DNA of 64,000 nucleotides. It comes from Pseudomonas fluorescens NCIMB 11764 (GTDB lineage: Bacteria; Pseudomonadota; Gammaproteobacteria; Pseudomonadales; Pseudomonadaceae). Below, one piece after another: positions 54,813-64,000 of the stretch. The DNA lies in NCBI RefSeq assembly GCF_000293885.2, contig NZ_CP010945.1, forward strand, positions 1,818,001-1,882,000. Reading direction: 5' to 3'. The stretch's first letter is position 1. Each line of letters starts with the position of its first letter. The position numbers were made by a program, and so were the translations under genes. The notes under the pieces are model-generated. The model was given only the letters and a program-made list of their open reading frames with translations, had not been told where the DNA came from and made no database searches.

Positions 54813-55292
54813 TTACGGGGTGTGCGCGTGCACTTGCACGCCGTTCGGCGCGGTTTTCTGCACTGCGACTTCGACCGTCACATCACCGGATTTCTCGAAA
54901 TGCATCGTCAGCCGGAACCGTTTTCCGTCGCTCAGCAGGCTGCGGTCTTTGAGTTCCAGCAGCATCACGTGATACGCCATCGGCGCAAACGTAACGCTCC
55001 CGCCCGCCGGGATTTCGACGACCGGCACTTGCTGCATTTTCATCAGATCGTTTTGCATCACGTGCTCGTGCAGTTGAGCGATACCTGCAATCGGCGAGTC
55101 GACGCTGAGCAGTTTGTCTGCGGTTTTACCGTGGTTTTGAATCACGAAATAAGCCGCAACGGTCGGCGCGTTAGGCGGTAACTCTTGCGACCATGGATGA
55201 GCGATCTCCAGTTCGCCCGCCTTGTATTCATGGGCATTGGCAAAGCAGGCAGGCAGCAGCAACGCAGCCAGAACGATGAGTTTGTTCAACAT
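54813..55292 (-). CDS. Periplasmic copper chaperone PCu(A)C
   Basis: 159-residue secreted cupredoxin-like chaperone for Cu(I). Signal peptide ends ACFANA; the motif H-M-x-M-x-H-x-M family layout is seen as HEHVMQNDLMKMQQV, with APMAYHVMLLELK further on. N-terminal mature HEYKAGELEIAHPWSQELPP is typical. In the copper operon between the two DUF2946 genes. It likely hands copper to oxidase assembly or receives it from OprC import. Confidence 0.9.
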   Translation of the reverse strand: MLNKLIVLAALLLPACFANAHEYKAGELEIAHPWSQELPPNAPTVAAYFVIQNHGKTADKLLSVDSPIAGIAQLHEHVMQNDLMKMQQVPVVEIPAGGSVTFAPMAYHVMLLELKDRSLLSDGKRFRLTMHFEKSGDVTVEVAVQKTAPNGVQVHAHTP

Positions 55293-55340
55293 GACAGTTC
55301 TCCAGAACGATTCAAGACGCAGGTCAATTGCGAGAAGGAA

Positions 55341-55739
55341 TCACACCAGAGGGGATGCGCGGGGGTTGAGATTCGGCCATTGCTGGCGCGGAGTGGGCGT
55401 GTCGAGAGAAGCAGCGGGCAGGCTTCGATTGGCCTCGAAACGCGCGAAGTACAACTGCGGTACATGCCCGGGCAGTGCCACCAACGGCGCTGAGCCGGAG
55501 CAACACCAGCAATGCTGCATGCTGGAATGATCGTCGTTCTGCGGCGCTTTCTGTTCAAGCGTCCCCAGGGAAATCGCCACCATCTTCGTGCCGGTGGACG
55601 AGCAAAAACTGCCCCACAACAGCTGTTCGGCCGGCGATTTCGCCGTCTGCGCCATCGCTCCGGTCATCGGCATGGCGAGCATGTTGAACAGCACTGCGAA
55701 GCAGGCTATCCAGGCAATTGCGAGCCGTTGTCGGGACAT
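55341..55739 (-). CDS. DUF2946-family protein (first gene of copper operon)
   Basis: 132-residue protein with an N-terminal export/membrane segment (AIAWIACFAVLFNMLAMPM) and the cysteine motif MQHCWCCSGSAPLV typical of DUF2946. Probably faces the periplasm and binds copper; function unproven. First of five co-directional genes ending with the PepSY gene. A perfect inverted repeat lies 24-50 bases upstream. Confidence 0.78.
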   Translation of the reverse strand: MSRQRLAIAWIACFAVLFNMLAMPMTGAMAQTAKSPAEQLLWGSFCSSTGTKMVAISLGTLEQKAPQNDDHSSMQHCWCCSGSAPLVALPGHVPQLYFARFEANRSLPAASLDTPTPRQQWPNLNPRASPLV

Positions 55740-55762
55740 GGGACAGATCCGGTTGAGTGGGA

Positions 55763-55789
55763 GATCAGGCGCGGCTATTTAGCCTGATC
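55763..55789. promoter_or_regulatory. Perfect 8-bp inverted repeat before the copper operon
   Basis: GATCAGGC and GCCTGATC separated by 11 bases, centred 37 bases upstream of the first DUF2946 start codon. A candidate operator or leader hairpin. It does not look like a CueR site. Confidence 0.45.
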
Positions 55790-55900
55790 AATGCCGATAA
55801 GTAAAAAAGCGGCCTGCGGTTTGGTGTCGCAGCGTATTTCAGATGAGTGTAGCGGCTCCGATTTGAAATGCCGGGAGGAGTGGTGACTCGCCGCAAATAC

Positions 55901-56620
55901 TTAGGCGTCCGTCAGTGCGGCCAGGACTTCACTCACCGACCCGAACTCCCGATCCACCCCCGCCAACACCGGCCGCTTCAACACCAGCACCGGCACCCCC
56001 CGTTCCCGCGCCACGTCCAGTTTCGGCTCGGTGGCAGTGCTGCCGCTGTTCTTGCTGATCAGCACATCAATCTGCCGGCGCTCGAACAGCTCACGTTCAT
56101 CGTCAATCAGAAATGGCCCGCGGGCGCCAATCACTTCGCAGCGTTCGTTGCCGGGATAAACATCCAGTGCGCGCAACGTCCAGAATTGCTCCGGCGGGAT
56201 TTCGTGCAGGTGTTGCAAGGGTTCACGGCCAAGGGTGAACAGCGGTCGGCGGAACGGTTTCAGCGCTTCGATCAACCCGGCCCAGTCGCTGACTTCGCGC
56301 CAGTCATCCCCGGCTTGCGGCTGCCAGGCCGGACGCCTGAGTGCCCAGCAGGGAATACCGGCCCGTTGCGCGGCAGTCGCAGCGTTCTGGCTGATTTGTG
56401 CAGCATAGGGATGAGTCGCGTCCAGCAGCAGGTCAATCCCTTCATCGCGGATGAACTGCGCCAGACCCTCGGCACCGCCATAGCCTCCGACGCGCACCTG
56501 GCAATTCAGATCGGTCGGCACTCGACCGACGCCGGCAAGGCTGTAGATGTGTTCCGGGCCTAGCGTACGGGCGATTGCCAATGCTTCCGTCACACCGCCG
56601 AGCAGCAAAATGCGTTTCAT
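55901..56620 (-). CDS. cobK: CobK, precorrin-6A reductase
   Basis: 239-residue NADPH-dependent reductase of precorrin-6A to precorrin-6B in corrin-ring synthesis. Family marks are [50 protein letters not shown] and [19 protein letters not shown]. The ATG at 56620 overlaps cbiD by four bases; the longer frame is read-through. Third gene of cobL-cbiD-cobK. Confidence 0.93.
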   Translation of the reverse strand: MKRILLLGGVTEALAIARTLGPEHIYSLAGVGRVPTDLNCQVRVGGYGGAEGLAQFIRDEGIDLLLDATHPYAAQISQNAATAAQRAGIPCWALRRPAWQPQAGDDWREVSDWAGLIEALKPFRRPLFTLGREPLQHLHEIPPEQFWTLRALDVYPGNERCEVIGARGPFLIDDERELFERRQIDVLISKNSGSTATEPKLDVARERGVPVLVLKRPVLAGVDREFGSVSEVLAALTDA

Positions 56621-57714
56621 TGAAAAGCTCCCACATGGCCGACGATGCCGCCCTGGCGATCGATGGCAAACACTTCGACCTGAACCTGCGCCGGCACCAC
56701 ACTGCGCGCAAACGCCAGCGCGTGTCCGCACACCGCATCGCCAAGCGCGATGCCGGCCGCGCTGGCCATGGCCAACGCCTGTTGGCTGGTGTTGGCTTCG
56801 CGGATCGCTTGCTGCAACGCTTCATTCGCGCCGACCGCCGCGGCCCATTCGGCCAGTTGCGGCAGGTCGATACTCGAATGCCGGCTGTGCAGATCCATGT
56901 GCCCGGCCGCCAGTTTGCTGATCTTGCCGAAACCGCCACAAATGCTGAGTTTATCCACAGGCACTTTGCGCAGGTGCTTGAGCACGGCGCCGACGAAGTC
57001 GCCCATTTCGATCAGGGCGATTTCAGGCAAGTCGTAGACGCGGCGCATGGTGTCTTCGCTGGCATTGCCGGTGCATGCGGCGATGTGCAGGTAACCGTTG
57101 GTTTTCGCCACGTCGATGCCTTGATGGATCGAGGCAATGTACGCCGCGCAGGAAAACGGCCGGACGATGCCGCTGGTGCCCAGGATCGACAAGCCACCGA
57201 GAATGCCCAGTCGTGGATTCATGGTTTTCAATGCCAGCGCCTCGCCGCCCTCGACGTTCACCGTGACCTCGAAACCGCCGTGATAGCCCAGTTCCTCGGC
57301 AAGCAAGGTCAAGTGGTCGGTGATCATTTTGCGCGGGACCGGGTTGATCGCCGGTTCGCCGACAGCCAACACCAATCCTGGCCGGGTGACCGTGCCCACC
57401 CCTTGGCCAGCACTGAATCGAATGCCTGGTTCGGCGTTCAATCGCACTTGGGAAAACAGCAGTGCGCCGTGGGTCACGTCCGGATCGTCGCCGGCATCCT
57501 TGATCGTGCCGGCCTCGGCGCCGTCATCCACAAGCCGACAGAACTCCAGACGCATCTGCACCTGCTTGCCTTTGGGCAGGACGATGTCCACTGCATCCGC
57601 GGGCTCGCCGCCGAGTAGCAGGCGAGCGGCCGCGAGGCTGGTCGCGGTGGCGCAACTGCCCGTCGTGAGGCCGCTGCGCAGCGGTGCGGGTTGTTCGGCA
57701 GTTTCGTCACGCAT
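56617..57714 (-). CDS. cbiD: CbiD, cobalt-precorrin-5B C1-methyltransferase
   Basis: 365-residue SAM-dependent C1-methyltransferase. The N-terminus [19 protein letters not shown] and [19 protein letters not shown], then [16 protein letters not shown] are characteristic. CbiD belongs to the anaerobic-type route. Here it accompanies CobG, so it probably replaces CobF. It overlaps cobK by four bases and cobL by eight. Confidence 0.94.
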   Translation of the reverse strand: MRDETAEQPAPLRSGLTTGSCATATSLAAARLLLGGEPADAVDIVLPKGKQVQMRLEFCRLVDDGAEAGTIKDAGDDPDVTHGALLFSQVRLNAEPGIRFSAGQGVGTVTRPGLVLAVGEPAINPVPRKMITDHLTLLAEELGYHGGFEVTVNVEGGEALALKTMNPRLGILGGLSILGTSGIVRPFSCAAYIASIHQGIDVAKTNGYLHIAACTGNASEDTMRRVYDLPEIALIEMGDFVGAVLKHLRKVPVDKLSICGGFGKISKLAAGHMDLHSRHSSIDLPQLAEWAAAVGANEALQQAIREANTSQQALAMASAAGIALGDAVCGHALAFARSVVPAQVQVEVFAIDRQGGIVGHVGAFQ

Positions 57715-58918
57715 CGAAAGGTTTGACCACGTCCAGCAAGGTAATCGGCAGCGCCTGGCGCCAAGTGTCGAATTCGCCCAGCGGCTGCGCCTGAGCGATG
57801 TGGATGCGCGTCAGTTCGCCGCCATGCCGCTCGCGCCAAGCCATCAGGGTCATTTCACTTTGCAGCGTGACGGCGTTGGCGATCAGGCGACCACCGGGTT
57901 TCAACTGAGTCCAGCAGGTGTCCAGCACACCCTCGCGAGTGACGCCGCCACCAATGAAAATCGCATCCGGGCGTTCCAGTCCGGCGAGCGCTTGCGGTGC
58001 ACTGCCGCGAACCAGTTGCAGGCCGGGCACGCCAAGCGCGTCGCGATTTTGCTCGATCAACAGTTGCCGTCCTTCATCGGCCTCGATGGCCAGCGCCCGG
58101 CAACTCGGGTGGGCACGCATCCATTCGATGCCGATCGAGCCGCTGCCGGCGCCGACGTCCCACAGCAGTTCACCGGGCACCGGGGCCAGGCGAGCGAGGG
58201 TGATTGCGCGCACGTCGCGTTTGGTCAGTTGGCCGTCGTGCTTAAAGGCTGAATCCGGCAAGCCGGCCAGTCGCGACAGGCGCGGCGCATCGGGTTCAGC
58301 GATGCATTCGATGGCGATCAGATTCAGATCGGCGATCACCGGGTCGGCCCAATCGCGGGCGACGCCGTCGATGCGTCGCTCGACATCGCTGCCCAAATGT
58401 TCCAGTACGGTCAGGCGACTTGGCCCGAATCCGCGCTCGCGCAGCAGTGCAGCAATCGCCGCAGGGCTTTGACCGTCGTTACTGAGTACCAGCAGGCGAA
58501 CACCGCTGAACAACTGCGCGTTGAGCGCCGCGATCGGGCGGGCGACGACGGACAGCGTGACCACCTCCTGCAACGGCCAGCCCATTCGCGCCGCGGCCAG
58601 CGAGCAGGAGGAGGGCGCCGGCAGGATCAGCATTTCATCGCCGGGCAGTTGTCGAGCGAGGGTGGCGCCGACACCGAAGAACATTGGATCTCCGCTGGCG
58701 AGCACGCAGACCGGATCGCCCCGCAGGGCCAGCAACCCATCGAGGGAGAATGGACTCGGCCACACTCGGCGTTCGCCGCGGATACACGCCGGGAGCAGAT
58801 CCAATTGTCGTTGGCTGCCAAAGATCTTCGACGCGGCCAACAGCGCATGCCGGGCATTTTTGCCCAGACCTTTGAAGCCCTCCTCACCAATGCCTGTCAC
58901 GGTCAGCCAGCGTGCCAT
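57707..58918 (-). CDS. cobL: CobL, precorrin-6Y C5,15-methyltransferase (decarboxylating)
   Basis: 403-residue fusion of a CbiE-type methyltransferase (about residues 1-200, starting [19 protein letters not shown]) and a CbiT-type methyltransferase/decarboxylase (with [18 protein letters not shown] and [15 protein letters not shown]). It methylates C5 and C15 and removes the C12 acetate. I took the ATG at 58918 at the family start; the frame opens 11 codons earlier. First gene of cobL-cbiD-cobK, divergent from cobG. Confidence 0.94.
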   Translation of the reverse strand: MARWLTVTGIGEEGFKGLGKNARHALLAASKIFGSQRQLDLLPACIRGERRVWPSPFSLDGLLALRGDPVCVLASGDPMFFGVGATLARQLPGDEMLILPAPSSCSLAAARMGWPLQEVVTLSVVARPIAALNAQLFSGVRLLVLSNDGQSPAAIAALLRERGFGPSRLTVLEHLGSDVERRIDGVARDWADPVIADLNLIAIECIAEPDAPRLSRLAGLPDSAFKHDGQLTKRDVRAITLARLAPVPGELLWDVGAGSGSIGIEWMRAHPSCRALAIEADEGRQLLIEQNRDALGVPGLQLVRGSAPQALAGLERPDAIFIGGGVTREGVLDTCWTQLKPGGRLIANAVTLQSEMTLMAWRERHGGELTRIHIAQAQPLGEFDTWRQALPITLLDVVKPFDA

Positions 58919-59085
58919 GTGTGTGCTCTGTTCAACTGTATAAAGCGGCACATGATACGCGTCGGCAGTGAAGGCGAGTAATGGAATGTTTTAAGTGGCC
59001 TGCCCCAGTTGCTGGATGACGGTTTTCAAGTTGTAAAGCCTGAACTTTCTTGCATCGCTGATTGATGGTTTAAAAAGAATTAACG

Positions 59086-59588
59086 ATGGATTTGAAGAGC
59101 GCGGAATACCTGGGCTTTACGGTATGTTCGGAAGCGTTCGAAACTGACAAGAGCGCGATCGTCAAACAGATCCCCAGGGTTTGTTCTCCCTGTTTGCCAT
59201 CACGCTTTGGTCTATGGACTGGGAGTACAAAGACGAAAGCGTCGTCGAGCCATATTACAGGCATGTCTCCGGTCAACTAAGTCAGGCTTGTTTGAATGAA
59301 GTTTCTGGTGTTGAAAATCAAATGGGAAAAGTTACAAGAGATATGTTGTCTGCACTATTGGCAAATACATCTGCCCTTTGCTCCTTGTCCCCGAGTCCAG
59401 CGGGAAGAATTTTGTTTCGGGACTGGAGCGAGAGCAGCGTCACGCTCACGCATCGCGCCGTGCCATTCACTCTGAACAGCGCAAGGTTTGATGAGGTCCG
59501 TCCAGTGTTGAAGGATCGGCTCGGCATTATCGCTGACGCGATATTCGAGTTTTATTCGCAACGTCTATGTGGGGCGCCGGATGATTGA
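59086..59588 (+). pseudogene. Hypothetical gene, apparently frameshifted
   Basis: An ATG frame (MDLKSAEYLGFTVCSEAFET) runs from 59086 and loses sense near 59170-59180. The other frame then continues with a coherent sequence to 59588, including SLFAITLWSMDWEYKDESVV, GRILFRDWSESSVTLTHRAV and a final IFEFYSQRLC. Joining them needs one missing base around 59165-59182. Alternatively, only the second frame is a gene, starting at the TTG at 59181 (135 aa). Base composition is less GC-rich than the cob genes on either side. Not recognised. Confidence 0.45.
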
Positions 59589-59700
59589 TTGAGGGAGCAA
59601 GCGTTTGCGACACGCGGTCTTAGGATGCCGTACGGCAAAGCAGGCATAATACTGCTCGCTTCCATCCGGAGGCGCTTCCACTTTTGATCCGGTCGTCCCT

Positions 59701-61023
59701 TTGAACAAACACTCTGCGCCCATCGCTTTACGCCCCTCGGCTTGTCCGGGGCTGCTGCGTATCGTTCAGGCCAGGGATGGGGGTATCTGCCGAATAAAGC
59801 TCGCCGGTGGTGTGGTGAGTACTGCGCAGGCCTGCGCCATTGCCGATGGCGCACAGCGTTACGGCAGCTCAGTGATCGAGGCGACTAATCGGGCCAACGT
59901 GCAGATTCGTGGCATCGCACATGAGCAGGCCGCGCTGATTGAAGGTCTGCTCGCCGCGGGCCTCGGCCCTTCGAATGCGGCCGGCGACGATGTACGCAAT
60001 CTGATGCTGAGCCCGAGCGCAGGCATCGACCGGCAGATGCTGTTCGACACCCGCGACCTGGCCCGGCAGATCCTCGCTACCCTGCAAGAGCACGAACCTT
60101 TCCACGACCTCAGCGCCAAATTCGCCGTGCAGCTGGATGGGGGCGAGGGCCTGGCGATGCTCGAACACCCTCATGATCTGTGGTTGTCCGCTGTCGAGCG
60201 GGAGGGCGAGCGGCGCTTGGCTTTCGGTTTGGCCGGGTGTCTCTCCGACGGGCCGGTTGGTTCGGTGCCGCTGGAAGAGGGTCATGCGCTGGTGGTCGCC
60301 GTGCTTGAGTTGTTCCTGGAGCTGGCCCAGCCCGATCAAACGCGAATGCGCCATTTGCTGAGCGAAATGACGACCTGCGGGTTTCTCGCCCGGCTGGCCG
60401 AGCGTGTGCCATTCAAGCCCGTTACAGCCTGGCAGCGTTCATTGACTTCAAACGTTCTGCACATTGGCGCCCATCCGCAGGCGCAAGCCGGTCATGTCTA
60501 TGTCGGCGCCGTACCGCCGCTGGGGCGGCTCGATTGCGCGATGCTTCGGGGGGCTGCTCAGCTGGCGCAGGAATACGGCGACGCAACGCTGCGGTTCACC
60601 CCGTGGCAAAGCCTGCTGTTGCCGAACGTCCGCGACGAAAACGCCGATGAAGTCATCCGGCGTCTGCATCGGTTGGGCCTGCTGTGCGACGCCGATCAGT
60701 CCTTGTCGCGGTTGATCGCCTGTACCGGTTCCAGTGGCTGCGGCAAAGGCCTGGCCGACACCAAGGGCGACGCTCTGCAACTGGCCGCGCTGTTGCAGCG
60801 TCATGGCCAGGTATTGAACGTGCATCTGTCCGGCTGCTCACGTTCCTGCGCCGCCGCGCATGTTGCACCCATCACTTTACTGGCGATCAGCCCCGGTCAT
60901 TACGACCTCTATTTTCGCGAAGGGGGGCAGCCAGGTTTCGGCGCCCTGCACGCACGCAACCTTACTATTGAAGCGGTCGCAGCCCTGCTCGACGCCCGCT
61001 CACGGAGCCCCTTTGATGCTTGA
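59701..61023 (+). CDS. cobG: CobG, precorrin-3B synthase
   Basis: 440-residue iron-sulfur/siroheme-type oxygenase-like enzyme. It converts precorrin-3A to precorrin-3B with O2, the hallmark of the aerobic B12 route. Signatures are RPSACPGLLRIVQARDGG near the N-terminus and the [4Fe-4S] ligands in CTGSSGCGKGLADTKGD and LSGCSRSCAA. No ATG suits; I take the TTG at 59701, just before the conserved N-terminus, but the ribosome binding site is poor. cobH overlaps its end by eight bases. Confidence 0.9.
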   Translation: MNKHSAPIALRPSACPGLLRIVQARDGGICRIKLAGGVVSTAQACAIADGAQRYGSSVIEATNRANVQIRGIAHEQAALIEGLLAAGLGPSNAAGDDVRNLMLSPSAGIDRQMLFDTRDLARQILATLQEHEPFHDLSAKFAVQLDGGEGLAMLEHPHDLWLSAVEREGERRLAFGLAGCLSDGPVGSVPLEEGHALVVAVLELFLELAQPDQTRMRHLLSEMTTCGFLARLAERVPFKPVTAWQRSLTSNVLHIGAHPQAQAGHVYVGAVPPLGRLDCAMLRGAAQLAQEYGDATLRFTPWQSLLLPNVRDENADEVIRRLHRLGLLCDADQSLSRLIACTGSSGCGKGLADTKGDALQLAALLQRHGQVLNVHLSGCSRSCAAAHVAPITLLAISPGHYDLYFREGGQPGFGALHARNLTIEAVAALLDARSRSPFDA

Positions 61024-61642
61024 TTACATCCGCGACGGTCAGGAGATCTATCGCAACTCCTTCGCGATCATTCGCGCCGAGGCCAACCTCGAACGAATCC
61101 CGGCCGATCTGGAAAAACTCGCGGTACGGGTGATTCACGCCTGCGGCATGGTCGATGCGATTGACGGTCTGCAATTCTCCGACGGCGCGGGCAAGGCCGG
61201 GCGCGATGCGCTGGCCGCCGGCGCGCCGATTCTGTGTGATGCGCGGATGGTGTCCGAAGGCGTGACCCGCACACGCTTGCCGGCGAACAACGAAGTGATC
61301 TGCACCCTGCGCGATGAAAGCGTTCCGGAGCTGGCGCGCGAGCTGGGAAACACCCGTTCCGCCGCCGCGCTGGAACTGTGGCGCCCGCACCTGGAGGGCA
61401 GTGTGGTAGTGATCGGCAATGCGCCAACCGCCTTGTTTTATCTGCTGGAAATGCTCGATGCCGGCGCGCCGAAACCGGCGCTGATTCTCGGCTTCCCGGT
61501 GGGCTTCGTCGGCGCCGCCGAATCCAAGGCAGCGCTCGCGGCGGACAGCCGTGGCGTGCCGTTTGTCATCATGCAAGGCCGGCTGGGCGGTAGCGCCATG
61601 GCCGCCGCCGCCGTCAATGCCCTCGCCACGGAGATCGAATAA
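61016..61642 (+). CDS. cobH: CobH, precorrin-8X methylmutase
   Basis: 208-residue mutase moving the methyl group from C11 to C12 to form hydrogenobyrinate. It has [20 protein letters not shown], the active-site [15 protein letters not shown] and [20 protein letters not shown]. The ATG at 61016 lies inside the end of cobG, indicating coupling. The catalytic histidine is in VIHACGM. Confidence 0.95.
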   Translation: MLDYIRDGQEIYRNSFAIIRAEANLERIPADLEKLAVRVIHACGMVDAIDGLQFSDGAGKAGRDALAAGAPILCDARMVSEGVTRTRLPANNEVICTLRDESVPELARELGNTRSAAALELWRPHLEGSVVVIGNAPTALFYLLEMLDAGAPKPALILGFPVGFVGAAESKAALAADSRGVPFVIMQGRLGGSAMAAAAVNALATEIE

Positions 61643-62373
61643 TGCAGCAACCTGGACGTTTGATCGGCCTTGGCGTCGGCCCCGGTGATCCAGAACTGAT
61701 TACCGTCAAGGCTCTGCGCCTGCTGCGCGAATCGCCGGTGGTGGCGTACTTCGTTGCCAAGGGGAAGAAGGGCAATGCCTTCGGCATCATCGAAGCGCAT
61801 TTGCAGGATGCACAAACCTTGCTGCCGCTGGTGTATCCCGTGACGACCGAAGCATTACCGGCACCGCTGTCCTATGAACAGGTGATCAGTGATTTCTACG
61901 ATGCGGCCGGCGAAGAACTCGCCGCTCATCTCGATGCCGGACGTGACGTTGCAGTGATCTGCGAAGGTGATCCGTTCTTCTACGGTTCCTACATGTACCT
62001 GCACGATCGTCTGGCGGAACGTTATGAGGCTGAAGTCGTGCCAGGTGTCTGTTCGATGCTCGGCGGCGCTTCGGTCCTTGGTGCGCCACTGGTGTACCGC
62101 AATCAGAGCTTGTCGGTCCTGTCCGGCGTATTGCCTCATGACGATCTCAAGCGCCGGCTGGCTGATGCCGACGCGGCGGTGATCATGAAGCTGGGGCGTA
62201 ACTTCCCCAAGGTCCGTCAGGTGCTCGAAGAGCTTGGTCTGGCAGAGCGCGCGCTTTACGTCGAACGCGCGACCATGGCCAATCAGAAGATTGTGCCGCT
62301 GGATCAGGTCGAGCCCATGTCCTCGCCGTACTTCTCGCTGATCATCGTTCCGGGTGAAAGGTGGCAAGGCTGA
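61642..62373 (+). CDS. cobI: CobI, precorrin-2 C20-methyltransferase
   Basis: 243-residue SAM-dependent methyltransferase. The tetrapyrrole methylase start [20 protein letters not shown], then [20 protein letters not shown] and [20 protein letters not shown] are typical. Start overlaps the cobH stop by one base and its stop overlaps the cobJ start. Confidence 0.95.
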   Translation: MQQPGRLIGLGVGPGDPELITVKALRLLRESPVVAYFVAKGKKGNAFGIIEAHLQDAQTLLPLVYPVTTEALPAPLSYEQVISDFYDAAGEELAAHLDAGRDVAVICEGDPFFYGSYMYLHDRLAERYEAEVVPGVCSMLGGASVLGAPLVYRNQSLSVLSGVLPHDDLKRRLADADAAVIMKLGRNFPKVRQVLEELGLAERALYVERATMANQKIVPLDQVEPMSSPYFSLIIVPGERWQG

Positions 62374-64000
62374 TGACTCGTCCAGCTCCGGCGATTGTCA
62401 TCCTCGGCAATGGCAGCCTTGCGACCGCGCGCAATATTCAAAAACTGTACCCCGACGCCGTGATCCATGGCCTGGCCGATCGGGTTGAAGGCGCGGACCG
62501 TGCCTATCACGAATTCGGCGCAACCCTGCGCGAACTTTATCAGCAGGACACGCCGATCATTGCCCTGTGCGCGGCCGGTATCGTGATCCGCACACTGGCG
62601 CCGTTGCTGCTGGAAAAAGGCGCCGAGCCGCCGGTGCTGGCCGTTGCCGAAGATGGCAGCGCGGTGGTGCCGCTGCTGGGCGGTCTGGGCGGCGTGAACG
62701 TGCTGGCGCGGGAAATCGCGGCCGCGCTGAACGTGGCGGCGGCGATCACCACCAGTGGCGAGTTGCGATTCGGCACGTGCCTGCTCAATCCACCCAACGG
62801 ATATGCCCTCGGCGACCTGGAACTGGGCAAGCGCTTTGTGTCCGATTTGCTGGCCGGTGAAACCGTGCGCATCGAGGGTGAAGCGCCGTGGTTGGCGCAG
62901 GCGCAGTTACCTGAAAACCCGCAAGCGCGACTGGCAGTTCACGTGGGGCATGCCGAGCGTACGCCGGCGGCGAACGAACTTTTGATTTATCCGCGCAACG
63001 TGTTGGTGGCCATCAGTGCCGGCGTGGCCAATGTGCCCAATGCCGTTCGCGATGCTTTGCACCAGACAAAAATCGCCGTGCAGTCGGTGGCGTGTCTGTT
63101 GGCTGCAGACAGTGAAATGTCGAGCGCTGCATTGCATGAAGCGGCGCTTGAACTGGGTGTGCCATTGCGCTTTGCCTCGGCGACGGGTGCGGTCAGTGAG
63201 CTGGCACGCAACGCCATCACCCCGCCTGTTTTGATCTTCGGCAATGACGCCATTGCCATCGCGGTGGCCGAGCAGCCTCTGGACCCGTTATCGATCGGCC
63301 GTCCCCGGGGGCGTCTGGCGGTGATCGGTCTTGGCCCCGGCGCAGCCGAGTTGATGGTGCCCGCGGTCAAGGCTGAACTGGCGCGCGCCAACGATGTGCT
63401 GGGCTACGAAACCTATGTGCGCATGGCTGGCCCGTTCCGCGCCGATCAAGTGCTGCATTGCACTGACAACCGCGAAGAGATGCAGCGTGCGCGTCACGCG
63501 TTCGAGCTGGCGGCGCAAGGGCGTTCCGTGGTCGTGGTTTCGTCGGGTGATCCGGGTGTGTTCGCCATGGCGGCGGCGGTGCTCGAAGCCCTGCACGAAT
63601 CCAGTGATGCGAACTGGCACAACGTCGATCTGGAAATCCTTCCCGGTGTTTCCGCATCACTGGCCACCGCTGCTCAGGCGGGTGCGCCGTTGGGGCATGA
63701 CTTCTGTGTGTTGTCGCTGTCGGATAACCTCAAGCCTTGGGACATTATCGAGAAACGTCTCGATCTGGCGTCGCAGGCTGATCTGGCGCTGGCGTTCTAC
63801 AACCCGATCTCACGCTCCCGTCCCTGGCAGCTTGGCCGGGCGCTGGAAATCGTCGCTCGACACCGTACGCCTCAGACGCCAGTTGTTTTGGGGCGCGACA
63901 TCGGCCGCCCGGGTCAGACGTTGCGAGTAACAACCCTTGGCCAGTTGACCCCGGACCAGGTGGATATGCGCACCATGGTGCTGGTGGGATCGTCCACGAC
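62373..64000 (+). CDS. cobJ: CobJ with N-terminal CbiG-like domain (3' truncated)
   Basis: About 542 residues visible; the frame stays open to the last base, so the end is outside the window. Residues about 1-300 are CbiG-like ([50 protein letters not shown]). From about residue 310 the precorrin-3B C17-methyltransferase domain begins with GRLAVIGLGPGAAELMVPAV, followed by VVVVSSGDPGVFAMAAAVLE and ILPGVSASLATAAQAGAPLG. It performs C17 methylation and ring contraction. The TGATG overlap with cobI sets the start. Confidence 0.93.
   Translation, partial: MTRPAPAIVILGNGSLATARNIQKLYPDAVIHGLADRVEGADRAYHEFGATLRELYQQDTPIIALCAAGIVIRTLAPLLLEKGAEPPVLAVAEDGSAVVPLLGGLGGVNVLAREIAAALNVAAAITTSGELRFGTCLLNPPNGYALGDLELGKRFVSDLLAGETVRIEGEAPWLAQAQLPENPQARLAVHVGHAERTPAANELLIYPRNVLVAISAGVANVPNAVRDALHQTKIAVQSVACLLAADSEMSSAALHEAALELGVPLRFASATGAVSELARNAITPPVLIFGNDAIAIAVAEQPLDPLSIGRPRGRLAVIGLGPGAAELMVPAVKAELARANDVLGYETYVRMAGPFRADQVLHCTDNREEMQRARHAFELAAQGRSVVVVSSGDPGVFAMAAAVLEALHESSDANWHNVDLEILPGVSASLATAAQAGAPLGHDFCVLSLSDNLKPWDIIEKRLDLASQADLALAFYNPISRSRPWQLGRALEIVARHRTPQTPVVLGRDIGRPGQTLRVTTLGQLTPDQVDMRTMVLVGSST

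Overview
The window is a 64 kb piece of a high-GC gammaproteobacterial chromosome. It most likely comes from the Pseudomonas fluorescens group. Reasons: the liv and urt transporters, the Pseudomonas-style split urease locus, OprC/PCuAC copper genes, a CbiD-containing aerobic cobalamin cluster, and many P. fluorescens-type REP hairpins ending in the stem GAGGGAGCTTGCTCCC. The species call is inference from family recognition, not from a marker gene.

Layout. (1) 1-2431: 3' end of a branched-chain amino-acid ABC transporter operon (livM partial, livG, livF) and its terminator. (2) 2482-3178: non-coding, with degenerate repeats carrying DnaA-box-like 9-mers. (3) 3179-5189: an SDR dehydrogenase and an AGE-family sugar epimerase. 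(4) 5387-7803: urease accessory operon ureE-ureF-ureG-hupE/ureJ (minus strand) behind a sigma-54 promoter. (5) 8041-23265: mostly housekeeping or accessory genes: FabR/DesT-like TetR regulator, a secreted protein of 14-residue repeats, AsmA, a ferritin-like protein, LysR/azoR/sugE, lipase, EamA/AraC, PsiF, an AI-2E family permease, YegD-type Hsp70, CbpA-CbpM and a histidine kinase. (6) 23502-28784: a 1760-residue protein with an N-terminal Pseudomonas toxin-type region, leucine-rich repeats and a C-terminal NEL-type E3 ubiquitin ligase region with a Cys-x-Asp motif. (7) 28839-39143: urtABCDE-ureD-ureA-GNAT-GNAT-ureB-ureC (minus strand), with a sigma-54 promoter and NtrC-like sites ahead of urtA. 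(8) 39372-47429: two giant tandem paralogues (1529 and 1136 aa) built from about 200-residue DUF4329-like modules. Both end in the ER-retrieval-type tetrapeptide RDEL. (9) 47462-50201: FecCD/BtuCD-type ABC importer. (10) 50486-55739: copper operon (DUF2946, PCuAC, DUF2946, OprC, PepSY). (11) 55901-64000: cobalamin corrin-ring genes, cobK-cbiD-cobL on minus and cobG-cobH-cobI-cobJ (partial) on plus.

How it works together. The urt and ure genes form one urea-scavenging system: periplasmic urea capture, import, hydrolysis to ammonia and nickel-dependent urease maturation. It is split by about 21 kb of unrelated genes but apparently co-regulated by nitrogen through two separate sigma-54 promoters. 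The copper and B12/metal uptake genes sit next to the cobalamin genes.

The most unusual content is host-directed in appearance: an LRR-NEL fusion beside ureC, and the RDEL-ending repeat proteins beside urtA. These two loci flank the urt/ure block. No secretion system is visible in the window, so their delivery route is unknown.
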